NCBI GenBank assembly: GCA_963847945.1
Contig: CAWKBX010000015.1
Span: forward strand, 124,001-188,000
Length of the DNA stretch: 64,000 nucleotides
Source: JANMJD01 sp963847945
GTDB lineage: Bacteria > Actinomycetota > Acidimicrobiia > Acidimicrobiales > Ilumatobacteraceae
Reading direction: 5' to 3'
Shown here piece by piece: positions 24,738 through 36,856 of the stretch; position 1 is the stretch's first letter; the number at the start of each line of letters is the position of its first letter. The notes under the pieces are model-generated. The model ran no database searches, was not told where the DNA came from, and was given only the letters and a program-made list of their open reading frames with translations. Both the position numbers and the translations under genes were made by a program.

Positions 24738-25685
24738 TTATCGGGCCGCGGACGGGGGCAACGCACCCTTTTGGGTGACGGCCATCAGTTGACGCAAGGT
24801 GGCATCCATGCCCTCGGCGCTGCCGTCAAGGAACATCACATTCCCGGTGCCTTCGGCCGCGAAATGCCGGAGAGCCTCGGTCCACATCGAGAACAGAATG
24901 AACGTCGGATCGAGGTGGGCTTCGTTCATTTTTTCGGCTGCGACGGCCATACCACTCGCAACCTCCTGGCGGAACAAGGCGACGCCTTGACCTCGAAGTT
25001 GGGCTGCTTCCTTCTCGGCTTGAGCTGAGATGCGAATGGAGGCACCCTCGGCCTCGGCCTCTTTGGTCTTGCGGATCAACAGCGCCGCGCCCTCGTTCGT
25101 CGCCGCGATCATCAGGTTGTTCGACGCCACCACCTGGGCCATCGAGTTGGTGATGACTTGATCGAAGGTGATGTCGTTCACCTGGATGTCGAGCAGGTGA
25201 TACCCCCACGCCTCCAACTGGGCATCGAGCTGGTCTTTCACATGGGCGATGATCTCGGAGCGCAGGGCGAGGATCTCGGCCTGCTTGAGGGTCGCCACGT
25301 ACGAGCGGACCGTGCCCTCGACCGAGCGGACGAGCGCCTGCATGAACGCCTGCGCATTGACGAACTTGAAGGCGACGTTCTTGATCGTCTCCTCGGCCTG
25401 GTCGAAGACCGAGTACAGCACCATCGCCGTGAAGTAGACATTGGCCTGGTCGGCGGTGATCGCCTGGAACTGCAACTCAAGGGCCCGGTTCTGGATCGAG
25501 ATGCGGTCGTGGATCTTCTCGATGATCGGGATCCGGAAGTTGAGGCCCGGCGGAAGCACCCGTCGGTACTTGCCGAACATCGTGACCACCCCACACGTGC
25601 CCTGCTGGATGGTCACCAGCGAGAACAGCCCGAGCAAAACTACGACGGCGACGATCACCAATCCGGCAGAGGCGGCGGGGTTCAT
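24738..25685 (-). CDS. SPFH/band 7 domain membrane protein
   Basis: One N-terminal transmembrane helix (GLVIVAVVVLLGLFSLV) is followed by a band-7/SPFH domain: GVVTMFGKYRRVLPPGLNF, then SVEGTVRSYVATL and a long helical tail (IRKTKEAEAEGASIRI, AQAEKEAAQLRGQGVALFR). Such stomatin/flotillin-like proteins form membrane-bound oligomers that organise proteases or membrane domains. The start is the ATG at 25685, six bases after GGAAGG. The 315-residue length is normal. No NfeD-type partner is seen next to it. Confidence 0.88.
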   Translation of the reverse strand: MNPAASAGLVIVAVVVLLGLFSLVTIQQGTCGVVTMFGKYRRVLPPGLNFRIPIIEKIHDRISIQNRALELQFQAITADQANVYFTAMVLYSVFDQAEETIKNVAFKFVNAQAFMQALVRSVEGTVRSYVATLKQAEILALRSEIIAHVKDQLDAQLEAWGYHLLDIQVNDITFDQVITNSMAQVVASNNLMIAATNEGAALLIRKTKEAEAEGASIRISAQAEKEAAQLRGQGVALFRQEVASGMAVAAEKMNEAHLDPTFILFSMWTEALRHFAAEGTGNVMFLDGSAEGMDATLRQLMAVTQKGALPPSAAR

Positions 25686-25812
25686 CAAGTTCCTTCCATT
25701 GAGGTACGCGGGATCGTACCCCTGTCTAGAGTCCCGATGAGCCGGCCTTCGTACAATTGCTCGATGCTCCCGACGCCCGGCGAGTCATCGACGTATCGAT
25801 CGGGTTCGCCCC

Positions 25813-26100
25813 TCAGGCGAGCGACTCGACCTGCGAGACATGCAAGGCGCGAACGAACTTTGGCTGCCCGGCAAACATCTGTGCCCGCTGAGGCGAAGCG
25901 CCATAGATCGCCTCGGCTTCGGCGAAGTCGTCGTCTCGCTCCACGAGCCAGGTGAACTCGCTGTTCGCCCGGTCGAGGTATGCCGACACCAGCCGAAACC
26001 CGAACTCGGCCCGAACCGGCGTCAGCCGCTCGAAGAAGGCCAACCACTCATCGACCAGCGTGGGATCAAGTTCATAGCGACGCATCTGTAACGGCATCAC
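25813..26100 (-). CDS. NIPSNAP family protein
   Basis: This 95-residue ferredoxin-like alpha-beta protein has RRYELDPTLVDEWLAFFERL at the start and FTWLVERDDDFAEAEAIYG in the middle, the pattern of NIPSNAP-domain proteins. They are related to EthD-like dimeric barrels. The role in bacteria is mostly unknown. It stands between the SPFH gene and the isocitrate-lyase-like gene, all on the minus strand. Confidence 0.75.
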   Translation of the reverse strand: MMPLQMRRYELDPTLVDEWLAFFERLTPVRAEFGFRLVSAYLDRANSEFTWLVERDDDFAEAEAIYGASPQRAQMFAGQPKFVRALHVSQVESLA

Positions 26101-26140
26101 GACACCCTAGGTCGAGTCGCTCCGCGCACGACAACGGTCG

Positions 26141-26950
26141 TCACCCGCTCAGTGCGGGACCGAACGCTCTCGCGGCGACATCGCGAGGGATGCGGGGCTC
26201 GGTCAGCACGGTTCCTTCGTCGAACAAGCGCTGGGCGGCGACGGCGAACGCCCCGTAGGCAACGTTCGAGAGCACGCTGCCCAGCGAGATCCGCCGCACT
26301 CCTGCTTCGCTGAGCTGGGCGACCGTTGGCCCGCCGGGAAGTTGGAGCACATTCACGGGTGCCCCGGTCTCGTCGACCACCCGGCGGATCTGGGCCAGGT
26401 CGACGAGGCCGGGTGCGTAGACCACCTCGGCACCGGCGTCGCGGTAGGCGACGAGCCGCCTCAACGTGTCCTCGAAGTCGTCGACGCCACGAATGTGGTT
26501 CTCGGCCCGCGCCGTCAGCACGATGCCGACTCGGGCGGCCGCCTCGGAGGCCCGCCCGATGGCATCGACAGCGGCATCCAACGGCTCGATTCGACCCGCC
26601 ACCGGGTTGAAGTCCTCCAACGAACAACCCGCTGCACCCGCCGCGGCGAGCATCTCGATCGTCGCCTCCACCCCGCCCGGGTCGTCGGGATAACACCGTT
26701 CGGAGTCGACGTTGATCGGCAGGTACGTCGAGGCACAGATCGCGGTGACGTGGGCGACTAGCTCGTCGCGGGTCACGGTGGCGTCGGGTCGCCCGAGCGA
26801 CATCGCGAATCCCGCGCTGGTGGTGGCCATCGCCGGAAACCCGATCGCGGTCAGAATGCGGGCGGCACCCACGTCGTGCGGGTTGGGCATCACGAATGTC
26901 CCCTCGGCATGCAGGGCACGGAAGGAATCGACACGTTGCGGCTGGTCCAT
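26141..26950 (-). CDS. Isocitrate lyase/PEP mutase family protein
   Basis: This 269-residue TIM-barrel enzyme cleaves or forms C-C or C-P bonds next to a carboxylate; the exact substrate is unknown. It starts at the ATG at 26950 (MDQPQRVDSFRALH). Features are FVMPNPHDVGAARIL, MATTSAGFAMSLG, and LPINVDSERCYPDDPGG with the metal-binding Asp. GCSLEDFNPVAGR follows, then LTARAENHIRG and the closing GVRRISLGSVLSN. The usual catalytic Cys loop (KKCGH) of isocitrate lyase is absent, so a PEP mutase/oxaloacetate hydrolase-like activity fits better. Confidence 0.85.
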   Translation of the reverse strand: MDQPQRVDSFRALHAEGTFVMPNPHDVGAARILTAIGFPAMATTSAGFAMSLGRPDATVTRDELVAHVTAICASTYLPINVDSERCYPDDPGGVEATIEMLAAAGAAGCSLEDFNPVAGRIEPLDAAVDAIGRASEAAARVGIVLTARAENHIRGVDDFEDTLRRLVAYRDAGAEVVYAPGLVDLAQIRRVVDETGAPVNVLQLPGGPTVAQLSEAGVRRISLGSVLSNVAYGAFAVAAQRLFDEGTVLTEPRIPRDVAARAFGPALSG

Positions 26951-27094
26951 CCCCCCACTCTGCCAGCTCAACTGTCGGCCCGATGACCGATCAACGGCCA
27001 CCCGATGACCGATCAGGCCAGGTCCTGGGATTTCAGCGGCCGCCGACGCGACGGGCATCCGAGACCTGGCGACCCAACGGTCTAACCTTGCGCG

Positions 27095-28312
27095 ATGGCC
27101 CCGTCCTTCCTGCACCCGTTTGCCAAGCCGACCCGCGAGTCGTTCACCCCGATCGTGCGAGGTGAAGGCGCGCTGCTGTTCACCAAGGACGGGCGTGAGC
27201 TCGTCGATGGCATGGCCAGCCTGTGGTACTGCGCCGTCGGCCACGGCCGCAAGGAGATCGCCGACTCGGTCTACGCCCAGATGCAGGTGCTCGAGGCGTA
27301 CTCGTGCTTCGAGCCGTTCACCAACGAGCCGGCGGAGATCCTCGCCGACCGCTTGTGCGCGATGACGCCGATTCCCGACGCCCGGGTGTTCTACACCTGC
27401 TCGGGGTCAGAGGCGATCGACACGGCGATCAAGCTGGCCCGCGCCGCCCACGTTCAAGCCGGTCACCCCGAGCGCACCCTGATCATCTCGCGCATCCGCG
27501 GCTACCACGGCACGGCCCTCGGCGGCACCAGCGCCCAGGGCATCGCTCCAAACCGCGAGGGCTGGGGCCCGCTGCTCGGCGAGATCATCCAGGTTCCCAG
27601 CGACGATGTCGAGGCGCTCGCCACCCTCATGATCGAGCGTGGCAACGAGGTCGCCGCCGTGCTCACCGAACCGGTACAGGGTGCTGGCGGGGTATTTCCG
27701 CCGGTGGATGGGTATCTCGAAGGTCTGCGCAAGCTGTGCGATCAGCATGGCGCCTTCCTGATCTACGACGAGGTGATCACCGGATTCGGCCGCACCGGCA
27801 AGATGTTCGCGGCCGAGAAGTTCGGTGTCATTCCCGACATGACCACCTTCGCCAAGGCCGTCACCTCGGGCTACCAGCCCCTCGGCGGAGTCTTCCTTGG
27901 CGGCAAGGTCCGGGCCGGGCTCGAGGCCAACCCCGACTTCTTCCTGCGTCACGGGTTCACTTACTCGGGTCACGCCTCGGCGTGCGCCGCGGCGATGACC
28001 AACCTCGACATCATCGAGAACGAGGGCCTGGTCGAGCGGGCCAACCATGTCGGTGATCGACTGAGCGACGGCCTCCGGGCGCTCGCCTCGGACGGTTCGA
28101 TCGACCATGTCCGTGGTATCGGCGCGGTGTGGGCTGCCGGTCTGCGGCCCGACCAGAACGCGATGGAGGTCCGCGACCGGATGCTCAACGACTCAGGCAT
28201 CATCGTGCGGGCCCTGAACACCGACACCCTCACGTTCTGCCCGCCGCTGGTGATCACCGACGAGCAGATCGATCGCATCGTCGACTCGGTCGCCAAGGCC
28301 GTCGTCGCCTGA
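27095..28312 (+). CDS. Class III PLP-dependent aminotransferase
   Basis: This 405-residue omega-aminotransferase moves an amino group between an amine and a keto acid, commonly pyruvate. Motifs are VDGMASLWYCAVGHGRKEI near residue 35, YTCSGSEAIDTAIKLAR, and RGYHGTALGGTS. They are followed by the cofactor Asp in FLIYDEVITGFGRTG and the Schiff-base Lys in TTFAKAVTSGYQPLGG. Substrate specificity (beta-alanine, polyamines and so on) cannot be decided from sequence. It stands alone on the plus strand, divergent from the PEP-mutase-like gene. Confidence 0.9.
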   Translation: MAPSFLHPFAKPTRESFTPIVRGEGALLFTKDGRELVDGMASLWYCAVGHGRKEIADSVYAQMQVLEAYSCFEPFTNEPAEILADRLCAMTPIPDARVFYTCSGSEAIDTAIKLARAAHVQAGHPERTLIISRIRGYHGTALGGTSAQGIAPNREGWGPLLGEIIQVPSDDVEALATLMIERGNEVAAVLTEPVQGAGGVFPPVDGYLEGLRKLCDQHGAFLIYDEVITGFGRTGKMFAAEKFGVIPDMTTFAKAVTSGYQPLGGVFLGGKVRAGLEANPDFFLRHGFTYSGHASACAAAMTNLDIIENEGLVERANHVGDRLSDGLRALASDGSIDHVRGIGAVWAAGLRPDQNAMEVRDRMLNDSGIIVRALNTDTLTFCPPLVITDEQIDRIVDSVAKAVVA

Positions 28313-28477
28313 TTCTCGATCGAGCCGAACTGCTGTCGACAGCGCCGACAACGGAACCGACGATCCCGGCAGTGGTGCCCCACGAGGCCGATCAGCCCTA
28401 CCACTCGCCCGAAACTACGGAAACTCACAGTCGCGTTCCCCAACTCCTTCGGCGACAAAGAACGAAGCCCGATCGCA

Positions 28478-28837
28478 TCAGGCGACCGTCAGCGAACCCT
28501 TCATCGACGGGTGAATCTTGCAGTGGAAGGCGTAGGTGCCGGCCGACTCGACCGTCACCGTGATCGACTGGCCCCCACCGGCCAATTCGATGTCCTTGCT
28601 GCCGTCGTCGAAGGTCACGGTGTGGGTCGGGCCGTCGTTGTTCGTCACCGTGATCGGCTGACCGGCAGCTGCGGCCCCGACCGAGAAGCCGAAGTCCTTG
28701 ATCGTGATCCCAGTGGTCGCGCTTCCCACGGCGGCCTCGCCTGTGGACGTCGCCGCGGGGCCGCTACTTCCACAGGCGGGGAGTAGCGCGATCCCCGCGG
28801 CAGCGAACAGAGCAGCATGTAGACGAATACGGGTCAT
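28478..28837 (-). CDS. Cupredoxin-domain (plastocyanin-like) lipoprotein
   Basis: This 119-residue exported protein has a lipobox LLPACGSS at residues 18-25, indicating a lipid anchor. The mature part is a single cupredoxin fold. The copper ligands are visible: His in GPTHTVTFDDG, then Cys, His and Met in YAFHCKIHPSMKG. It probably carries electrons or binds copper outside the membrane. GGAGGAA stands eight bases before the ATG at 28837. No oxidase or reductase partner is adjacent. Confidence 0.88.
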   Translation of the reverse strand: MTRIRLHAALFAAAGIALLPACGSSGPAATSTGEAAVGSATTGITIKDFGFSVGAAAAGQPITVTNNDGPTHTVTFDDGSKDIELAGGGQSITVTVESAGTYAFHCKIHPSMKGSLTVA

Positions 28838-28955
28838 GGGGATTCCTCCGGGAACGTGGACGACGGGACTGAGCTCAAGTACGTCGAGCCTGACCCAACG
28901 GTTCACGGATAGCCAGAAGTTTCTCTCAACCTCTGGTGTCCCAACTGAAACTCTG

Positions 28956-28965
28956 ATATGCATAT
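28956..28965. promoter_or_regulatory. Palindrome upstream of ArsR-type regulator gene
   Basis: ATATGCATAT is a perfect 10-bp palindrome inside the longer near-symmetric GATATGCATATATC, ending 7 bp before the ATG of the ArsR-methyltransferase gene. It lies in an AT-rich patch between this gene and the divergent cupredoxin gene. It is a plausible operator for self-regulation; this is inferred from position only. Confidence 0.4.
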
Positions 28966-28971
28966 ATCTTG

Positions 28972-30018
28972 ATGTCCAGCTTTCTTGATTCCGAACCGAC
29001 GTTGGCGTTCGATGCGTTGCTCGATGCATTGCGAGCGGCCGGCGAACCCACTCGGTTGCGGATCCTCGCTCTCCTGGCCGATGCGACCTTGACGGTCTCG
29101 GACCTGACCGAGATTCTGCGCCAGGCCCAGCCGCGAGTGTCCCGACACCTCAAACTGCTCACCGATGCGGGCCTCATCGAACGGACGGCCGAGGGGGCGT
29201 GGGCGTACTTCCACCTCGCCTCGTCCGACCCGCGCGTGCAGGTCGCCCGGGGGGCGCTGCGCAGCCTGGCGGGCGCTGACCCGACCCTGGCCTCCGATCG
29301 GGAGCGACTGGCCGCCATACGCGCCGAGCGCGCCCGCGAGGCCCAGCAGTTCTTCGACCAAAGTGCACAGGAGTGGGACGAAATCCGCCGCCTCCACGTC
29401 GGCGACGAACGGGTCGAGGAAGCCCTTCTCGACACCCTGGCCACCCAGCCGTATCGATCGGTGCTCGACATCGGCACGGGCACCGGGCGGATTCTCGAAC
29501 TCCTCGGACCGAACATCGAACGCGGCCTGGGTTGCGACATTTCGCCGCGGATGCTCTCGATCGCCCGCAACAAACTCGATCAGGTCGGGCTACGCCATTG
29601 CCGGGTACGTCAGGCCGACCTGTACGCCCTGGGCATTCCGGCCAACTCGTTCGATGTCGTCGTCATCCACCAGGTTCTTCATCTCCTCGACGATCCGGCA
29701 GCTGCGCTACGTGAGGCGGCGGGGTCGCTGGCGGCCGGGGGCCGCCTAGTCATTGTCGACTTCGCCCCCCACAACCAGGAACGCCTGCGCCAGCAGTTCG
29801 CCCATCGACGGCTCGGCTTTCCCGAGGAGATGGTCAATGAATGGATCATCGCCGCCGGGCTCGACCCGAGTGGCTTTGAGACCTTGCTCCCTGAAGCCGA
29901 TTCCACCGGGCGAATCGCCATCTCGATCTGGCTCGGTCGCGACGGTCGAGCTGCTGCGACGGCCGCTACGTCGGCGCCGGTCTCTGTTCCCGAACTCCGA
30001 AAGGTCGAACCGCGATGA
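28972..30018 (+). CDS. ArsR-family regulator fused to SAM-dependent methyltransferase
   Basis: Residues ~10-95 form an ArsR winged helix (GEPTRLRILALLADATLTVSD, then PRVSRHLKLLTDAGLIER). Residues ~140-320 form a Rossmann methyltransferase with the SAM motif VLDIGTGTGRILELLG, GCDISPRML and VVIHQVLHLLDDP. It overlaps metF by 4 bp and metH follows by overlap. Such fusions are known next to metF/metH, and the ArsR-type regulator SahR controls the SAM cycle in some proteobacteria. A sensor role for SAM or SAH via the methyltransferase domain is inferred. The metal-binding cysteines of classical ArsR are not visible. A TTG at 28969 is an alternative start; no clear ribosome-binding site is seen. 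Confidence 0.88.
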   Translation: MSSFLDSEPTLAFDALLDALRAAGEPTRLRILALLADATLTVSDLTEILRQAQPRVSRHLKLLTDAGLIERTAEGAWAYFHLASSDPRVQVARGALRSLAGADPTLASDRERLAAIRAERAREAQQFFDQSAQEWDEIRRLHVGDERVEEALLDTLATQPYRSVLDIGTGTGRILELLGPNIERGLGCDISPRMLSIARNKLDQVGLRHCRVRQADLYALGIPANSFDVVVIHQVLHLLDDPAAALREAAGSLAAGGRLVIVDFAPHNQERLRQQFAHRRLGFPEEMVNEWIIAAGLDPSGFETLLPEADSTGRIAISIWLGRDGRAAATAATSAPVSVPELRKVEPR

Positions 30019-30871
30019 GAATCTCGTTCGAGATCTTCCCGTCCAAGGATGGAGCGATCTCCGATCCGTTGGGAAGCGCACTCCGAGCCATCGAAGGGCT
30101 GCGACCCGAGTTCGTCTCGGTGACCTACGGGGCGGGCGGTTCCACCCAGGACCGCACGATCGCCAGCCTGCGTCACATCGTCGAACAGACCTCCGCTCCC
30201 GCCGCCGGGCACCTCACCTGCGTCGGACGGCCCCGCCACGAGGTCGACGCGGTCGCCATACAGTACGCCGATGCGGGCGTCCGCCGGATCGTCGCCCTGC
30301 GCGGCGATCCGGCGACCGGCCCGGGGACCCCGTACATCGCCCATCCCGATGGTTATGGTACGGGTGCGGCGATGGTCGCCGGCATCAAGCGGATCTGCAA
30401 CCTGCCGATCTCGGTGTCGGCGTATCCCGAGAAGCACCCCGAGAGTCCGTCGTTCGATGCTGACCTCGACGCGCTGGCCGCCAAGGTCGATGCAGGGGCC
30501 GACGAAGCGCTGACCCAGTTCTTCTTCGACAACACTTCGTATCTGCGGTATCTCGATCGGGTGCGGGCCCGCCGTATCGACGTGCCGATCGTCGCCGGAA
30601 TCATGCCGATCCACGACTTCGTCCAGATCTCGAACTTCGCCGGGCGCTGCGGTACCACGATTCCGGCGCGACTCGCCCGCCGGTTCGAGGGCCTGGAGCA
30701 CGACGAAACCACTCGCCGATTGGTCGGTGCCAATGTCGCCGCCGAGCAAGTGCTCGGCCTGGTCGATGCGGGCATCACCGACTTCCACTTTTACACGCTC
30801 AACCGACCTGACCTGGCCTATTCGCTCTGTCGCCTGCTCGACATCCACCCCCAGCCCGCGGCGGTGACGGC

Positions 30872-30875
<4 letters not shown>
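30015..30875 (+). CDS. metF: 5,10-methylenetetrahydrofolate reductase
   Basis: MetF reduces methylene-THF to methyl-THF with FAD, supplying the methyl group used by MetH. The 286-residue barrel begins RISFEIFPSK. It has EFVSVTYGAGGSTQDRT, HLTCVG, IVALRGDPATGPGTP, ISVSAYPEKHPESPS, ALTQFFFDN and PIVAGIMPI, all typical MetF signatures including the catalytic Glu in FEIFPSK. Start and stop overlap the neighbours by 4 bp each, so it is the middle gene of a translationally coupled operon. Confidence 0.96.
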
Positions 30876-34556
<3,681 letters not shown>

Positions 34557-34570
<14 letters not shown>

Positions 34571-34795
34571 TCACCCGGAGCAGCGCGACGTTGCCGCAGG
34601 CCGCAGTCGTCAGAGCGCCGGTGTAGACCACGGTCATGGGCCACAACGGCCCACCCAAGTCTGCGCCCGTCACGTTCCAGGCAAGTGCCGCGCCAAGGTG
34701 GAGGATGGCAGCATCGCCACGATCGAGGGCAAGGTCAGAACGCCGACGGCTGTGATCCACGAGCAACTGGGGGTCGCTGGAATGGGAGTACCCAT
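34557..34795 (-). CDS. Possible small two-helix membrane protein, frameshifted
   Basis: From the ATG at 34795 the frame reads MGTPIPATPSCSWITAVGVL and a hydrophobic helix (TLPSIVAMLPSSTLA). Near 34690 natural-looking sequence continues in the next frame: GAALAWNVTG, then GPLWPMTVVYTGALTTAACG and a basic end at 34557, overlapping the metH stop by 14 bp. If joined it would be a roughly 78-residue protein with two membrane segments. I do not recognise it. It is the only content of the 290-bp space between metH and the ATPase gene. Confidence 0.4.
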
Positions 34796-34857
34796 CTCGA
34801 AAATCATACGTTCGTATTGCACGCATGGCAAACGCGCTCGGCTACATGTTCACAATG

Positions 34858-36330
34858 TCAACTGCCGGAATACAGTCGGGGAAGGTCGATCAACTCGATC
34901 TCGCTGCGACGACGGGCAGTCTGCTCAAGCTGACGGGTGAAGCCGGACCGGGAGATCAACATTCGTTTCGGCGGCCCATCGACGACCTCCGGGTCGAGCA
35001 AGTCGACGGCGAAGTCGAGTCGCTCCAACTGGTCGACGCCGACGCGGTCCTGCCCAGACTTCACTTCCCCCACGGCGCAGATCCGCTTTCGACCCCGATG
35101 ATCAGCTGTCGTAGCCAAGAGATCGAGTTGGACCGCGCGACCTCCTGAGCCGACACGACTCGGCCCGCACGCGTTGACCACCCCCCCGCTCGTAGCGGGC
35201 GACGCGTCGAGAAGTACCCACTCCCTCGCCAACCGCTCAAGATGCGGCGCAAAGACTCTCGGCCGAATCCAGACCATGGCGTCCTCCCAAATCGCTCGAC
35301 CCGCACCCCGCCTCGTCAAGCGAACTGCGGACGGTTCGACCACCAGGCGATGAAACCGGACGATGGGCTCGGCGAGCGAGTACCGCGACGATCGCTCTCG
35401 CAGAGGATCTCGATCGACGAGCAACCAGTCGGCATCGATCAACGCCGACAGTGCGTGATGTAGAGCCGTTGGCGGGCGACCAAGCGCCGTGGTGATCTCA
35501 CCGCGTGTTGACGCACCATCCGCCACCGCGCCAATGACAGCCCAGTACAACGCTCGATCAGTGAGCGACGGATCCTCAGCGATCACTGTTCGTCCCTCGT
35601 GGAGCAGCGGAGATGCCGGGGCGAGCAAATGGTCGATTACCCACTGATCAAGGTTCCCGTTGCTCGGCGTCGTGCCCCCCGCGAACTCGCGATAGGCGGG
35701 CGTTCCGCCGACGAGGGAGTGAAGACGAAACGCCAGGTCTGGATTGTTCTCGAGCCCCCAGAACGCCGCGGCTTCCTGGAAACGAAACGGCCTGATCACC
35801 AGATCAAGCTGGCTCCTTCCGCGTAGCGGGGCACCCGCTTCAACAAGTCGGCGCATTTGACCGAACGCGGACCCGCACAGAATCAGACGGACGGACGAAT
35901 TTCGGCGGCGATTCCTGAGCGGCGCGAGCGCAGCTTGTAACCGTGAGGCCAATGCGGGATCCGCATCGAGCAGGTAGCCGACCTCATCGATGACGACGGG
36001 CATCGGTCGACTGTCATCGCCGACCCGTTTCAAGTCGCAGATCGCTTCGATCGCCGCTTCCCATGACTCCAGACGGGGGGTCGTTCCCGTGAAACTGCCG
36101 ATCGAGCCCTCAAGGTCTCTCAAGTTTTGCGCAGCACTCTGTTGGCGCGCCTGCCACAGAAATCCGTCTGATGCATCGCACAACGACTCAAGCAGCATCG
36201 TCTTGCCTTGCCGACGACGCCCATAGACCATGCCAAGGCGAACGCCCGGGCCCGGGCGCTCCACGAACGTCACCAGGTCGGCCCACTCATCATGACGACC
36301 GAAGAGCTCAGCCGGGCAATCTATACTCAC
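34858..36330 (-). CDS. Archaeal-type P-loop ATPase with DUF234-like C-terminal domain
   Basis: The protein starts with ELFGRHDEWADL and a Walker A motif, VYGRRRQGKTML, then a Walker B-like VVIDEVGYLL near residue 125. Conserved RLILCGSAFGQMRRL and GAPLRGRSQLDLVIRPF blocks follow. The middle has a winged-helix segment (TRGEITTALGRPPTALHHAL). The C-terminal ~130 residues resemble the DUF234/nuclease-like domain of these AAA-type ATPases (REWVLLDASP, AVGEVKSG). The E-x-K pattern EVKSG is typical of a PD-(D/E)xK core. Members are common in archaea and some actinobacteria and are of unknown function. I start at the GTG at 36330, which lies inside a perfect inverted repeat. Confidence 0.78.
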   Translation of the reverse strand: MSIDCPAELFGRHDEWADLVTFVERPGPGVRLGMVYGRRRQGKTMLLESLCDASDGFLWQARQQSAAQNLRDLEGSIGSFTGTTPRLESWEAAIEAICDLKRVGDDSRPMPVVIDEVGYLLDADPALASRLQAALAPLRNRRRNSSVRLILCGSAFGQMRRLVEAGAPLRGRSQLDLVIRPFRFQEAAAFWGLENNPDLAFRLHSLVGGTPAYREFAGGTTPSNGNLDQWVIDHLLAPASPLLHEGRTVIAEDPSLTDRALYWAVIGAVADGASTRGEITTALGRPPTALHHALSALIDADWLLVDRDPLRERSSRYSLAEPIVRFHRLVVEPSAVRLTRRGAGRAIWEDAMVWIRPRVFAPHLERLAREWVLLDASPATSGGVVNACGPSRVGSGGRAVQLDLLATTADHRGRKRICAVGEVKSGQDRVGVDQLERLDFAVDLLDPEVVDGPPKRMLISRSGFTRQLEQTARRRSEIELIDLPRLYSGS

Positions 36331-36357
36331 TCCAGAGATAATAACTGGAGTGAGTAT
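36323..36357. promoter_or_regulatory. Perfect 13-bp inverted repeat at ATPase start
   Basis: ATACTCACTCCAG (36323-36335) is repeated in inverted form at 36345-36357 with a 9-bp AT-only-like spacer (AGATAATAA). It overlaps the proposed GTG start of the ATPase gene and lies 20 bp beyond the end of the ridA-like gene. It may be an operator, a hairpin in the leader, or the terminator of ridA; the sequence alone does not decide. Confidence 0.6.
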
Positions 36358-36376
36358 GTGACTCAACCCGGTCGGG

Positions 36377-36784
36377 TCAGAACGGGAGCGGCTTGTGGCG
36401 GGCGACGAGTTCGATCTCGACGCTGGCGCCGACGGGGAGCGCGGCCACGCCAACCGTGGTGCGCGCCGGGTACGGGGCGTCGAAGCGGGTCTTGTAGACG
36501 GCGTTCATCTCGGCGAAATCGTTGGCCAAGTCGGTGAGATAGCAGTTGACCTTGACGACGTCGTCGGGGGTCAGACCGGCGGCGGCGAGCACCGCAAACA
36601 GGTTGTCGAACACGCGCTCGGTCTGGGCGGTGACTCCACCTTCGACCAGCTTGCCCGTCGCCGGGTCGATCGGGGTCTGACCGGCGAGATACACGTACGG
36701 ATCGGTGACGATCGCCTGCGAGTACGGCCCCACGGCGGCAGGGGCGTGGTCGGAATGAACGGCTTGGCGCGACATGCCCGCCAA
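36377..36784 (-). CDS. RidA family enamine/imine deaminase
   Basis: RidA proteins hydrolyse reactive 2-aminoacrylate and related enamines released by PLP enzymes. The 135-residue product shows APAAVGPYSQAIV, VYLAGQTPIDPATGKLV and KVNCYLTDLANDFAEMN. The conserved Arg is in YPARTTVGVAALPVGASVEI, and IELVA comes near the end. It is a trimer-forming cytoplasmic protein. It ends 47 bp downstream of the ATPase GTG on the same strand, but is transcribed before it. Confidence 0.92.
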   Translation of the reverse strand: MAGMSRQAVHSDHAPAAVGPYSQAIVTDPYVYLAGQTPIDPATGKLVEGGVTAQTERVFDNLFAVLAAAGLTPDDVVKVNCYLTDLANDFAEMNAVYKTRFDAPYPARTTVGVAALPVGASVEIELVARHKPLPF

Positions 36785-36856
36785 CGTAGCCGGGATGCCG
36801 GGCCGAGCCGATCTCGCTCGATCTCGCTCATGGAGCGACGAGAGAGAGCCAGGCGT

